The notes below the pieces were generated by a model, which saw nothing but the letters and a program-made list of their open reading frames with translations, made no database searches and had not been told where the DNA came from. This document shows, in pieces, positions 52,401 through 58,267 of a stretch of 64,000 nucleotides of DNA (within the stretch, counting starts at the first letter, position 1; each line of letters starts with the position of its first letter). The stretch is from the NCBI RefSeq assembly GCF_954871325.1, contig NC_088775.1, positions 14,361,561 to 14,425,560 of the forward strand, read 5' to 3'. The stretch is from Gordionus sp. m RMFG-2023 (lineage: Eukaryota > Nematomorpha > Gordioida > Chordodea > Parachordodidae). Both the position numbers and the translations under genes were made by a program.

Positions 52401-55205
52401 AAATTTAATGAGATTTTTGAAAATATATTTAAAATTTAATAAGATTTAATTACTTCTATATATATTAAAATTAAAAGAAAAGGTACATTTATGAAAGATC
52501 ATAGAATCATAAGATTCAAAAATATCCTGAATCGAATCGTGGAAAGAGAACCTTGATGTATTCAGACAAAATTGATTTTTGATAATTTAAAATTCGTTAT
52601 TTAAAATTTAGCCTAAGATTTGCCATAATTTTTATTTCGCTTATGACTGATTTTTATTTATTTTCTGAAAAAATCTGATGAATGAACTAGTATGTACTAA
52701 TCAAGCGTTACATATTGTTCATTGCTTCTATAATTTCCCTTCTATCATGATGCCAATTTTAGCGATTTTTTTTTATTTTGCCAAAAATGTGTTTTTTAAA
52801 CTATCTGACAAAAGGGTTGAAGCAATAAATAAGTATGAAATACGCACTAATTAGACATAAATTTCCAAGATAATTGCTTCTAGATGTTTGGCTAACTTTA
52901 CGCTTAAGAAATGATATCATAGTTAGTTTTTGGTTCATAATTTGGTTACTTTTTTAATGGCTGGTGAAAGATTAAAGAATTAATAAGGTATTAAATATTA
53001 ACGCAAATTAGATAGTTAGAACTTCTCTATTCTCCTTTCTGGCTAGACTAGTTTTGACAATGTTTTATTTTTTACCAATAATTATTTTCCTCTTTAAACC
53101 AATCAACAAAGAGAATAAAGTAATAAAATATACTAATAAAGGCCTACTTAATGGTTTAGTATAAGTTTTAGAATTAGTGTTTCCAAAAGCTTGGCTCACT
53201 TCACGCTTAGAACGTGAAGTCCATAGTATTCATTTTGTTTATGACTCAGTTTCGCTTTGTTGTACTTATATTTGAGCGAGTAATTGAAAGTACCAGACAG
53301 GCCAAAATATTAGGGCACCAGATATATAATTTTTTATATTTCCCATTTTAGCACGATATCTTTTTATTAATTTTCTTTTTTCTTTATACTATCTACCAAG
53401 TGGATTAAATTAATATATAATTATGATCCAAACATTGATAAAATATACTGAATAAATACCTTCACTCATTTTTTAATCTTAAGGTTGCCAAAATCTTGTT
53501 ACTAATAATTTTTTCCTTTATACTGGTTAAAATCAGACACTAATAAAACTCAAAACATTGCCATATTTTAGAATTAGGGCTTGTTCGCCCTTTAACGGAG
53601 ATTATATAAAGACCACCGAAAAATCAATAATATATAACACTTTTTTTATAGTGACCGGATAAAACGGGTTTGGCGCGGGGCTGTTAACACCTTCCCCTTA
53701 TTGTAAAATCCTGGCTACGCCACTGAGTTGAGCTATTATCTTTAACTCTTTAAAAAAATTTACTTTTATGCTAGGAATGTACTGATATTTTTTATCGGAT
53801 CGGGCCTATATTTATTCATTTTAAATTATCGGTTATCGGCCAATATTATAAAATTTTCCGACCCGATAAAAATGGCTCTATCAAACCATTTATTTTTATA
53901 AATAAAATTGAAATCCATTTATATTGTTATTTTTTTTTTCGCATTCTGTTTATAAAAGTGTGCGATAATATATTTAAAAATAATCTTTAGTTTTATTTAA
54001 TATTTGACCTCTGATTAATTGTAAATTTTGATATTTTTAAAAAGAAATCTTCGATATATTATTTAAACATTTATTTCATAATATATTTGTTTATTACTTA
54101 TTATGTAAATAAATTAATGTTACTTATATAAATAAGGGATTTATCAATAAAAATATTTTATATACTTTTAGAATTGCAATTGAATTCTATAACATAATTT
54201 TTTAAAATTATAGATGTTATACAAATAAAAAGTATATTAAAAATTAAAACAATTGGTATCTTTACAACAAAATTAGATATGATGTCGGATCGGATCGGCC
54301 TCTAAAAAGTGGTATCGGTACATCCCTAGCTAGGACCTCTAAGTTCATATAAATGGCTCCCAAATTCTCATATACGAGGTAGGAACTTTTACCCACTTTT
54401 ATTTATTTATCTCGATATTTTATAATCTAGCATATGAATTTTGTCTTATTTGGATAAATACTCTTTTAGAAGTGCAATTTAAGCTTCAGATCTCCTCTAT
54501 TAAATAATTAATTATTTTTTTAAAAAGTGAATTCCTCAGATCCTTCCAATTCAAAGCCGAGCACAAACAATTTAAATTTAGATTCTATAAGCTTTTCCCG
54601 ATTCGTTTATTCGACCATATTTCCCGCCTGTTTTTCTGCGCCTTTAAAAATGTCTTTCGATTTAAAGGATGCTCAAACAATACAGGTTTTAAAATACTAT
54701 CTTCCAAACAATTTAACCTGTGATTTTGGGATAAATTATGTTGATAAAAATTATTTACAGTTATAAACATGTATCTCTATTCTCTTAGTCTTCAGTAATC
54801 TTGATAATTTCTACAAATGGATTTTAACAGAGTTAATCTAGATACAGATAAATCGTCTAAAATTGTATCGGTATAGATACATTTGTTATAAATGTATTTG
54901 TTACGCCTTTTATGTTTTAGATTCTAGGTCGAATTTATTAAAGCGAGTTTTTACTCTAAATTAATTTATTAAGATATAAATTTTGAACCAACGCCTCTAC
55001 GGTTTGTCAAGAGACCGAATTTTTAAATATCTTGAAAGCTGGAAAATTCATTAATTACTTGTAAGGATTTGATATTTCAGAGATTTACAATTTTTTTCTT
55101 TAATATAATTATGTCATAATAAATACATAAAATGCTAATTAATATATATTTTTACAGGCTCTAAATGAGTGCGCTTTGTGTTTTCAATTGATACATCGTA
55201 AAGGG
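16390..55205 (+). CDS. XPOT: Exportin-T, tRNA nuclear export receptor (multi-exon gene)
   Basis: Exportin-T is a HEAT-repeat karyopherin. With RanGTP it binds mature tRNAs in the nucleus and carries them through the pore; GTP hydrolysis in the cytosol releases them. I assembled 22 exons plus a candidate first exon, all GT-AG and phase-consistent, giving about 1000 codons; vertebrate XPOT is about 960. Blocks match remembered human XPOT in order: KYFESL (human AYFEQL), SWLDINLIINDK (SWIDLSLIANDR), NKKMEPLPK (NKGMDPVDK), LLILSWSK (SLIVSWSK), SPKIRSRC (SAKVRSRT), RTTKAFSN (RTSKAFSN), IFPACFSAPLK (IVPACFLAPLK). The extreme C-terminus (about 45 residues) is not securely found. Early introns are 41-43 nt; intron 4 is 12.7 kb of nested transposons. 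No broken frame is seen, so the gene looks functional. Confidence 0.93.
16447..16526 (+). CDS. XPOT: XPOT exon 2
   Basis: Encodes TLKYFESLKNDSNALNICF, aligning with human AYFEQLKISPDAWQVC in the first HEAT repeat. TTTTAG acceptor and GTAAG donor; ends in phase 2. Confidence 0.85.
16570..16626 (+). CDS. XPOT: XPOT exon 3
   Basis: Only 57 nt: DDQSLFLYLNIIETIISK, matching human SDDHVKFFCFQVLEHQVK. Bounded by introns of 43 and 41 nt; phase 2 on both sides. Confidence 0.85.
16668..17001 (+). CDS. XPOT: XPOT exon 4
   Basis: Encodes FSDLDSAKKESIRKFIYDW, LNKFAQLFTTFFLNDYIL and ILKTLNVEIADRN, matching human YSELTTVQQQLIRETL, RNKAAQVFALLFVTEYL and ILMAIDSELVDRD. This is the exportin-1-like (Xpo1/Crm1 N-terminal) region. 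Donor AG|GTATCT, phase 0, opening the 12.7-kb intron. Confidence 0.92.
17399..17615. repeat. Structured repeat S, copy 1
   Basis: About 215 bp starting CCCATGGGTGTTTAAG, shared with 20,880-21,095 and, inverted, 23,400-23,614. It holds two short hairpins: GTGAGTGG/CCACTTAC and CCCATT/AATGGG. Probably a SINE or MITE fragment; no tRNA or 5S signature that I can confirm. Confidence 0.5.
18046..18255. repeat. 12-bp minisatellite, left arm
   Basis: About 17 tandem units of a 12-mer close to GACCCAAGCATC/GACCCGAGCACC. The inverse array in the right arm (26,408-26,513) has about 9 units. Open frames across it are by-products of the 12-nt periodicity, not genes. Confidence 0.85.
20880..21095. repeat. 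Structured repeat S, copy 2
   Basis: Second copy of the repeat at 17,399, inside the left hAT arm. Stems are GTAAGGGG/CCTCTTAC and CCCATC/GATGGG. Relative to copy 1 the latter shows a T-A to C-G pair exchange. Confidence 0.55.
21421..21861 (+). pseudogene. hAT transposase 5' half, left-arm copy
   Basis: Translates MPGIRNQENLKLNMLILKYL, then FKIWTRQTLKKKLCTLYESS and NRLAITTDC followed by an in-frame TAG, after which SSPDSITYCAVTIHYISSEW continues the typical hAT TTD.W.S.......I..HYI pattern. The copy ends at the arm boundary at 21,861. It is the inverse of 22,659-23,156 and shares the same TAG. Truncated, non-functional. Confidence 0.75.
21856..23156 (-). pseudogene. hAT transposase, right arm plus loop
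   Basis: The longer version of the transposase gene, starting in the right arm (MGLSHPNIISETS at 23,156) and crossing into the loop. It has ITTDC then an in-frame TAG (about 22,842), THDNAKN (second catalytic-type Asp), RCLAHVINLIVQEGLEFL, DVATRWNSTYLM, and after a likely ~53-nt GT-AG intron (about 22,302-22,354) NIEAIVELGQTSLG and a continuation to NYAGSFLDPRIKKSL. These are classical hAT RNase H-like and insertion-domain motifs. It is cut off at the left-arm junction (21,861), so the C-terminal hATC domain is lost. Confidence 0.8.
21862..22658. other. Unique loop of the palindrome
   Basis: 797 bp present once, between the arms. Entirely transposase coding sequence on the minus strand with one probable short intron. 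Confidence 0.8.
23400..23614. repeat. Structured repeat S, copy 3 (inverted)
   Basis: Right-arm partner of copy 2, in inverse orientation. Slightly diverged: the GTAAGGAG/CCTCTTGC stem is weakened here. Confidence 0.55.
26408..26513. repeat. 12-bp minisatellite, right arm
   Basis: About 9 units of GGGTCGATGCTC-type 12-mers, inverse of the left-arm array of about 17 units. Confidence 0.8.
26620..27249. other. AT-rich outer-hAT subterminal DNA
   Basis: Non-coding sequence of the outer hAT between the inner insertion and the transposase 3' end. Contains three or four diverged tandem copies of a ~90-bp unit with ATATTTTGAGCATATACTATATTTTA (positions about 26,655, 26,725, 26,795, 26,870). Confidence 0.5.
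27250..29005 (-). pseudogene. Outer hAT transposase (BED finger to hATC)
   Basis: Reads from M at 29,005: a BED zinc finger (SEIWTKF, CKNCSSILSYNYKHGTSHLKRH), a catalytic-core start (GNGFLEFSQALVDVGAKYG, HPTTLSRHLKEKC, ASTDIWCDDHKK), TDQGKNIIKAL with CSCHILNTILRKL, and a C-terminal hATC dimerisation region (LLEWWAAHQSEFPIL, IPASSASCERNFSTTGRILE). All canonical parts are present, about 500 codons, but the frame is interrupted: at least two breaks in the middle (near 28,130 and 27,740) and a TAA directly after GRILE, where relatives continue QRRS. Antisense to XPOT. Confidence 0.82.
29669..29752 (+). CDS. XPOT: XPOT exon 5
   Basis: 28 codons, EMLRNNAIKDKMRLL...SSLYQII, matching human RRNTLIKDTMREQ...ESWYQIL. 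TTTTTTAG acceptor; phase 0 at both ends. Confidence 0.9.
30436..30765 (+). CDS. XPOT: XPOT exon 6
   Basis: 110 codons with noticeably higher GC than the flanks. SSWLDINLIINDKTL, KALCDVLNKKMEPLPK and QFLERMYDRIV match human VSWIDLSLIANDRF, DCLFEVVNKGMDPVDK and KLVESLCQVL. Contains a serine-rich ASSSQSFGSN insertion absent from the human protein. Acceptor AAAAG lacks a polypyrimidine tract; donor GTCAGT. Confidence 0.9.
30850..31560. repeat. Dispersed repeat family X, copy 2
   Basis: Diverged copy of 2,042-2,550 in the same orientation, inside XPOT intron 6. Interrupted by a small hAT-type MITE at 31,196-31,315. Non-coding. Confidence 0.5.
31196..31315. mobile_element. hAT-type MITE in repeat X
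   Basis: 120-bp palindromic insert from TAGTGTTGTTAAAAGGCTTG to CCATAATAACAACATTA, absent from the corresponding part of the 2.0-kb copy. Confidence 0.5.
31571..32245. mobile_element. hAT-type non-autonomous element
   Basis: Ends TAGGGTTGTTCAAATCAGC and, inverted, TAGGGCTATGCCGACC. Subterminal CCGATCCGATCCGAT repeats occur on one side, with GGATTGGATC on the other. Interior AT-rich and non-coding; a second hAT-type MITE (31,845-32,022) lies inside. No clear duplication visible. Confidence 0.45.
31845..32022. mobile_element. hAT-type MITE nested in 31,571 element
   Basis: Starts TAGAGTTGTTAACGACTC and ends near GAGTTGTTTAACAGTA. Non-coding, ~180 bp. Confidence 0.4.
32246..34047. other. XPOT intron 6, remainder
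   Basis: No exon seen. Holds GC-richer islands at 32,730-33,060 and 33,480-33,680 (GGGCCGGG, GACTCGGACC motifs) resembling degraded hAT subterminal repeats, and a short inverted pair at 33,298-33,320 / 33,365-33,385 (CGCCGCGAATTCGC). Otherwise AT-rich. Confidence 0.4.
34048..34127 (+). CDS. XPOT: XPOT exon 7
   Basis: PENSEYLIQKGKLLNTFGTL then LILSWSK; human DVDFLARFSKLVNGMGQSLIVSWSK. TTTCCAG acceptor; donor A|GTTTCT in phase 2, splitting the lysine codon completed by exon 8. Confidence 0.9.
35593..35797. mobile_element. Palindromic MITE
   Basis: About 205 bp with long imperfect inverted repeats: TTGGCGATT...GAGTCAGCTATAGC on the left, GCTAGAGCTGACTC...AATCGCCAA on the right. Could fold into a near-complete hairpin. 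Non-coding. Confidence 0.6.
35796..35957 (-). mobile_element. Short relative of the outer hAT
   Basis: The end reads, inverted, CTGCAGAGATACCATTTGTA followed by GGCCCGGCCCGG. The outer hAT end at 17,757 reads CCTGCAGAGGAACCATTTGT followed by the same GC motif. The left side (AAGCCGGGCCTG) gives only a weak second end, so this is a solo or highly deleted copy. Confidence 0.55.
36303..36510 (+). CDS. XPOT: XPOT exon 8
   Basis: Starts mid-codon (K)LFKLRDANNA, matching human SKLIKNGDIKNA. Continues ILPKVDTMIRFM (human IETKVALMLQLL) and DFANEYLGVVVKQ (GFCYDYLHILKQ). The start at TATGCCAG is chosen because it joins exon 7 in phase and alignment. Donor CAA|GTTTGC, phase 0. Confidence 0.85.
36511..36919. 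other. XPOT intron 8, 5' part
   Basis: AT-rich; T-run at 36,521-36,532. No gene or clear repeat seen before the LINE. Confidence 0.4.
37110..39422 (+). pseudogene. LINE endonuclease-reverse transcriptase, ORF part 1
   Basis: 770 codons from ATG 37,110. Residues about 60-310 form an APE-type endonuclease (RVATWNVGS, catalytic Glu in CIQETRW at residue 93, LAGDLNGHVG, SVVDYLLL, His in NQHRLVVGDL). Residues about 540-750 form the RT (LLEHAMKVFERVLE, QFGFTSGKGTTDAIF, FVDLEKAFDRVPRE at about 656, GLHQGYVLSPLLF, YADD at 748-751). Similar endonuclease domains are often annotated craniofacial development protein 2-like because of BCNT/RTE kinship. The frame is lost just after YADD, near 39,410, by a one-base indel; reading continues in the ORF at 39,419. 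RNA-templated target-primed insertion is the known role of the family. Confidence 0.9.
39419..40309 (+). pseudogene. LINE RT C-terminal part with inserted zinc finger
   Basis: 296 codons continuing the RT: GLKMNASKTKVMIGG, then a PHD-like cysteine/histidine cluster (WPCGVCGKGVARNSIQCTRC, KWVHKRCSG, FICKTC) sitting between the LNASKTKVM and FCYLGDMLNADGG motifs. After it come SCLVYGGETWAMK, RMVRWMCGVSMRER, NILRWFGHVERM and RPRGRPKMTW, the usual C-terminal marks of this clade. The zinc cluster may bind RNA or DNA, which is unproven. Stop at 40,307, right before the 3' end. Confidence 0.85.
40353..40960. other. XPOT intron 8, 3' part
   Basis: AT-rich with a MITE-A copy at 40,514-40,711. No other feature seen. 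Confidence 0.4.
40514..40711. mobile_element. hAT-type MITE-A, copy 2
   Basis: TAGAGTTTTAAAACCTC to TGCATCACTA, 198 bp, with internal CTAACTATTTTATCCAGAAA and AATATTGAGTTAGCCG. Same subterminal blocks as 7,244 and 44,436. Confidence 0.6.
40961..41023 (+). CDS. XPOT: XPOT exon 9
   Basis: 21 codons, QFFLILVNKIMIPDEYENDM, matching human EAIMLAVMKKLTYDEEYNFE. Acceptor ACAAAAG, donor AAG|GTTTTT, phase 0. Confidence 0.85.
41747..41818 (+). CDS. XPOT: XPOT exon 10
   Basis: 24 codons, ESEYNEYKSIRKELKPFFDN then LSSV, matching human EAMFVEYRKQLKLLLDRLAQV. Pyrimidine-rich acceptor TATATCAG; donor GTAAAT; phase 0. Confidence 0.9.
41819..42996. other. XPOT intron 10
   Basis: AT-rich. A GC-richer patch at 42,780-42,930 (CGGGTCC, GGTTCAGATC motifs) looks like a degraded transposon end. 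No exon. Confidence 0.4.
42997..43125 (+). CDS. XPOT: XPOT exon 11
   Basis: 43 codons: SYNLVINAIKQYSANVLPEW then WVHLFKEVEMVLTLINFLAD; human SPELLLASVRRVFSSTLQNW...RFMEVEVAIRLLYMLAE. Donor AAC|GTAACA, phase 0. Confidence 0.92.
43298..43423 (+). CDS. XPOT: XPOT exon 12
   Basis: 42 codons with an Asn-rich low-complexity start (NNKMNNNSNHRDENMGN) then KDPKAVQNTMNEILEI, aligning with human SKASALQDMMRTLVTSG. The asparagine run likely reflects AAT/AAC expansion in a surface loop. Confidence 0.88.
43785..43898 (+). CDS. XPOT: XPOT exon 13
   Basis: 38 codons: FLSSNVYQHPASIVQTLYFE, ILSKFERLIAKNPKYINQ; human SGVSSYQHTSVTLEFFETVVRYEKFFTVEPQHI. Donor CAA|GTTTTAG, phase 0. Confidence 0.92.
44191..44285 (+). 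CDS. XPOT: XPOT exon 14
   Basis: LAFQSEKGIKSPSPKIRSRC then LQIFCRFIKSF; human LMAFLDHRGLRHSSAKVRSR...YLFSRFVKSL. Ends in phase 2 (AA|GTAAAT). Confidence 0.92.
44436..44636. mobile_element. hAT-type MITE-A, copy 3
   Basis: GGTGTTGTTAACC start, CTAACTCAATATTTTGTCCAG and the inverse ATATTGAGTTAGCCG. It ends about 45 bp before the exon 15 acceptor, so it supplies most of intron 14. Confidence 0.55.
44683..44869 (+). CDS. XPOT: XPOT exon 15
   Basis: Joins exon 14 as (K)PNLNASGNM; then LSNEMLTFIQQILEWA, LLSKEDMNALYESYSVLIIS; human NPFIEDILNRIQDLLE and LLSSDDQLFIYETAGVLIVN. Donor AAC|GTTTAT, phase 0. Confidence 0.9.
44870..45703. other. XPOT intron 15
   Basis: AT-rich; a G10 tract at 45,350 with nearby GAGCCCCCTC suggests a fragment of a G/C-hairpin repeat like those at 13,285 and 60,060. 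No exon. Confidence 0.4.
45704..45861 (+). CDS. XPOT: XPOT exon 16
   Basis: AKKEAMEKLLLSLVTNF aligns with human ERKQALMRNLLTPLMEKF; SLNFIVTRF with CLNHAVGFA. The end is set at AT|GTATTA because only this donor gives the phase 2 required by exon 17; it adds about three residues compared with human. Confidence 0.8.
45862..47735. other. XPOT intron 16
   Basis: 1.9 kb, AT-rich, no exon. GC-richer patches at 47,290-47,560 (GGTTCGGGATATG, CCAGGTCAGGG) look like decayed transposon subterminal repeats. Confidence 0.4.
47736..47955 (+). CDS. XPOT: XPOT exon 17
   Basis: Starts RTTKAFSNHSPMKQSNLENV then YACILDTLLSSLDFLDQNI and YSGVRQYFHVMV; human RTSKAFSNKQTVKQCGCSEV, YLDCLQTFLPAL, RSGVRTFLHRMI. An acidic loop, NNEKQEEEKG, is inserted. 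Donor GTG|GTAAGT is consensus; phase 0. Confidence 0.92.
48281..48409 (+). CDS. XPOT: XPOT exon 18
   Basis: VCLEESIIIPYVTPAFEKF, NVSEIIPLLNQVTTKFK; human ICLEEEVLPFIPSASEHM and DLQEFIPLINQITAKFK. 43 codons, phase 0. Confidence 0.94.
48549..48744 (+). CDS. XPOT: XPOT exon 19
   Basis: INALFMPLVTVIFELLNKP, LQRSYYSFLSHLINQ, VGVLVDQ; human QQMFMPLLHAIFEVLLRP, LRRSYFAFLQTV, SEVIANQ. Ends phase 1 (G|GTAAAT). Confidence 0.94.
48795..49082 (-). mobile_element. Internally deleted LINE derivative
   Basis: On the minus strand it joins the 5' leader of the 36.9-kb LINE (CTCGATGGGGTT, TCAGGAAGGGCAT, up to ATGATCACAAC) directly to the LINE's last ~250 bp (GTGGTTTGGACACG, CGAGGAAGACCAACG, GAGGGAAAACTCGC, CTGGGTAAAC). 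About 2.9 kb of endonuclease and RT coding sequence is missing. Sits in XPOT intron 19, antisense. Confidence 0.75.
49083..50174. other. XPOT intron 19, remainder
   Basis: AT-rich; includes the palindromic MITE at 49,768-49,906. No exon seen. Confidence 0.4.
49768..49906. mobile_element. Small palindromic MITE
   Basis: AAAAAGGAATACGAACCGAAT at one end, ATTCGATTCCCATTCCTTTTT inverted at the other; internal ACCAATCGAATATGAAT and ATCGAATACTAATAT also pair. About 140 bp, non-coding. Confidence 0.5.
50175..50242 (+). CDS. XPOT: XPOT exon 20
   Basis: (G)EQNMKLIIESIIQGVIECQ then DPI; human GAENVERVLVTVIQGAVEYPDPI. Phase 1 in, phase 0 out (ATA|GTAAAA). Confidence 0.9.
50243..51494. other. XPOT intron 20
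   Basis: A GC-richer block at 50,260-50,620 (GAACCAGGCACGGCACCC, CCGGAACCGCG) is likely a degraded transposon end. A hAT-type MITE fragment starts at 50,782. G-rich patch at 51,190-51,310. No exon. Confidence 0.4.
50782..50900. mobile_element. hAT-type MITE fragment
   Basis: TAGTGTTGTTGAAAACCTCC followed by CCATAACAATATC and CGAGATTTCGCAAAATCGAG; similar to the 31,196 insert. Only one end is clear. Confidence 0.4.
51495..51543 (+). CDS. XPOT: XPOT exon 21
   Basis: Just 49 nt: VQKSCFMLLRKWVDLW, matching human AQKTCFIILSKLVELW. TTCAAAG acceptor; A|GTAATT donor, phase 1. Confidence 0.9.
51544..54527. other. XPOT intron 21
   Basis: 3-kb AT-rich intron. Contains a pyrimidine tract of C and T at 51,777-51,811, a repeated TAGAATCAGT...GCTTGGCTCACTTCACGCTTAG-like motif at 52,310-52,350, 52,885-52,910 and 53,165-53,210 (three diverged copies of a ~450-bp unit), a GGCTACGCCACTG repeat end at 53,711, and the element at 53,772. 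Confidence 0.45.
53772..54328. mobile_element. hAT-type non-autonomous element
   Basis: Ends TAGGAATGTACTGATA and, inverted, TAGGGATGTACCGATACCAC; subterminal TTATCGGATCGGGCC and GATCCGATCCGAC. 557 bp, AT-rich, non-coding. Resembles the 31,571 element. No clean duplication seen. Confidence 0.55.
54528..54685 (+). CDS. XPOT: XPOT exon 22
   Basis: Ser/Asn-rich start (NSSDPSNSKPSTNNLNLD) then FSRFVYSTIFPACFSAPLK and FDLKDAQTIQ; human FADFVYKHIVPACFLAPLK and FDLADAQTVL. Donor CAG|GTTTTA, phase 0. Confidence 0.93.
54827..54905. repeat. Fragment of GTATCTGTATCTAGATA-type element
   Basis: CAGAGTTAATCTAGATACAG and TCGGTATAGATACATTTG resemble, inverted, the right end of the element at 56,539-57,250. 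Confidence 0.35.
55158..55205 (+). CDS. XPOT: XPOT exon 23
   Basis: 16 codons, ALNECALCFQLIHRKG, matching human ALSECAVTLKTIHLKRG. TTTTACAG acceptor, GTAACC donor, phase 0. The protein must continue for roughly 45 residues. Confidence 0.9.
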
Positions 55206-58200
55206 GTAACCAATATATTATATTTTAACTGAATTTAAATTTTTCAAATAAATACGTTTTTTTTAAAAAAGCTTTCTTTTTACCAATGCTGAAAACTTTG
55301 AGCCCCATATTCAAAAAAATTTGTTTTTTTAATTTAAATGTAAGGAATCCCTTTTTTTACGACAAAGACTTGCTACCGCGATTATTCACTCTAACTATCT
55401 AAGTTTATCTCTTCTATCGTACAATCTTCCATGCCTCTTTATACTTTTCATCTCTACTATTTTTTTTTAAACATCCGCTTTTTAAAATTCCTTATCCTTT
55501 TTCCTATTTTTATTTTTATCGCCTTCATTAATTTTATCTTAAAAGAAATTATATGCCATTACCTTTTCATAATATATTATAATAGCTATTATTCATATAA
55601 AGAAACAGAATAGTTAAAAAAAAATAATTATGAATTCAAAGATTTTTCGAATTTACAAAATTGTTTTCTTAAGGTTCTGTCCTAAATATCATAAATATAA
55701 ATAAATAAAATTATTAATTTTGAAGAAAAAAATACATAAGCTACTTTTACTGTAAAAATGTGTTCTAAATCTTTTTTTTCATTTACAAAAAATTTTTTTT
55801 TTTAAATAATAGATATAAATAAATTTAAATAAAATTTTTCTTAAAATTTATAAATTTATGTAATATTTATGAATAAACCAGCATATTAAAATATTTGGTA
55901 GCATTGTTATTTTTCATATTTTAACTTCGTTTTTCTTTATTTTAATTTTTACAAAACTTTAAGAATAAATTAGGAAGATTTCGGAAATGTTCATAATTTT
56001 TTAATTTAGCCAAAATTTATAAATTTTGAGGTTTTTTTCAATATATTTAGGACACAGCCTAATTTAAGGCGTTGATTGTACTAAGCTTTAAAAATATTTT
56101 CTGGTCCGAAGCATTACTATTACATTCTCAACAAGGATTTGCCTCAAATATAAATTTAGATAAGACCAAGTTAAATTTAAGTGTGATTGACTATTGTTTC
56201 TAAACTCAAATAAAATATAACTATTTATGAATGTTAAATATAATATATTTTTTTTAAAACACAACGAAAAATATTTACTTTTTAAGAGTTCCGAATTTGA
56301 AAATGTATTGGTCAATCAGATATTTCCATCTATGAATATAACCAATCCCACTATTCAACAAGTGATATTATTTTTTCACTAATAATTGCGTATTCGCATT
56401 AAAATTTCAAGACATTTGTTATTATCGCTCACAATTAAAATCAAACAAGAAATTAGAGCAAAAAAGAATGAAAGAGATAATAAAATCAGTTAGAGAGAAA
56501 TAGCAAGATAGATTTAGATTAATTTTTTGTAATATGATCAGTTGTAAAAGATACTTTTAAAATGGATCTAGATACAGACACAATTTTTATCATACGTTCG
56601 CTATTGTTCTCGAATAAAAACTTTTATTATGAGAGGACAAAATACGTAAACAAAATATTTTTTTTATTTTGTTCTCATTTAAAAAAATATCAATACCTCT
56701 ATTGTTATCGTTTTTAGAACAAATTCTCATTTAAAACGAGCAATTTATTAAAAAAATTTTTTTGTATATTAAACTTTATATTTATTCATTAAAAATTAGC
56801 GGAATATCTATACAATTATTTAAAAAAATTCTATCAAAATTTATTTGTTCAAGATAATTTTGTGCTTCATTGGTATTGTTTTTAATATCTAATGGGCGTC
56901 ATGGCTAAGCAAAGATTTATATTTTCCTTTACATTATAAAAATGTCCTTCTTTCATAATCTTGAACTGATATCTATATATTCAAACGGGGAAAAAATAAT
57001 ATTTTTTATTATATTAGTCTAAATATATTTTAATATATATTTATTTAAACTATATACTCATATAAGATAAAATGAATTGCATTCAAATTTTTATATTTTT
57101 ATGATAAAAAGCGGTAATCAAAATGCATTTTAAAAGGCATCAAAAACAGATATCGATACCTCTAAAATAATATCTAGATACAGATACTTTTTGTGAAAGT
57201 GTATCTAGGTACAGATACGCCATATATGTATAGGTACTTTAACAACTCCGAACCTTTAAAAGGAGCCCAATATTTCTCTTTTTTTTTGTAAAATGGCGTG
57301 TTTTCGCTATCGCTATTTTATTTTAAACGTTTAAAACGAGTTATATCGCTACCAAATTTGTAGTTAAAATACCACTATTATCATCTTATTAACATATCTG
57401 TAAATTGGCAGACCAACTAATATTATCTATAACCATTTTTTTATATCGAGAAGCAATTCGTTACCGCTTTACGTTCCGATATCAAAAGCTTCAAAACTTT
57501 TTTAAAAGTAATATAATATTATTAATATAGCAAATCCCTCATGTATAATTTTTTTTTTTACTAAATAGGAATTCTACAGCAATGCCAAATCAATTCAATT
57601 CTAAACACGAGTGACAAAAGACATAATTTTTATTGGCTCAGTTTAGTCATTCCATTCCCAGGATATAAGATTCAAATTTAGCCCTTCTTCGAAAGAACCA
57701 AATTATTTACAATTATACTCATTTGCATACGAAAATATTAGTATTCGAATTTTTTTTATCATACATACGACGATGATAACATTTGTTATTCATACGGATA
57801 TAATTTTAAACCTGACAATTTATTATTATTTTTTACATATTGATTTTTTATTTCATTTTACTTTATAAAATTTATTATATAATATTATTTTATAATATTA
57901 ATTTGAATAAAAAATAACAAGAGGTCAAGCGATATTAGATATTTATAATATAATATATTATAAATAATAAAAGTAAGAATTAAATAAGTTAAGATAAAAT
58001 GTTTACTTATGCTATATTTGAATAACGTAACAGAAAAATTGTTATAGACATAAATTTATCTAGGGTTTATTTTTAGTTATTTTGAATTTATTAATGCACA
58101 TTCTCTTAAAAAAATAGACTATTAAAATGGCGTTTTTGCAATTTTAAAAGGTTATATTTTAGTTATAAGAATAGAAAACCAAAAGAGCTCGCATATGTTT

Positions 58201-58267
58201 TTGGTTTTATATATTAAAACATTCCATATCCTTGATTCTAATTTTAATAAAAATAACACCAGACTAT
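55206..58267. other. AT-rich region after XPOT exon 23
   Basis: Extremely AT-rich with T and A runs. Apart from the element at 56,539-57,250 I see no convincing exon or RNA gene. A short open stretch at 57,570 (EFYSNAKSIQF) after TAAATAG was considered for the XPOT C-terminus but does not align. Confidence 0.35.
56539..57250. mobile_element. hAT-type non-autonomous element
   Basis: Left end CAGTTGTAAAAGATAC then GGATCTAGATACAGACAC; right end, inverted, CGGAGTTGTTAAAGTACC then GTATCTGTACCTAGATACAC. About 710 bp, AT-rich, no coding capacity. Confidence 0.5.

Noticed and set aside
57560-57600. Possible XPOT last exon after TACTAAATAG
   Set aside because: Gives only EFYSNAKSIQF then a stop in one frame; no credible alignment with the exportin-T C-terminus.
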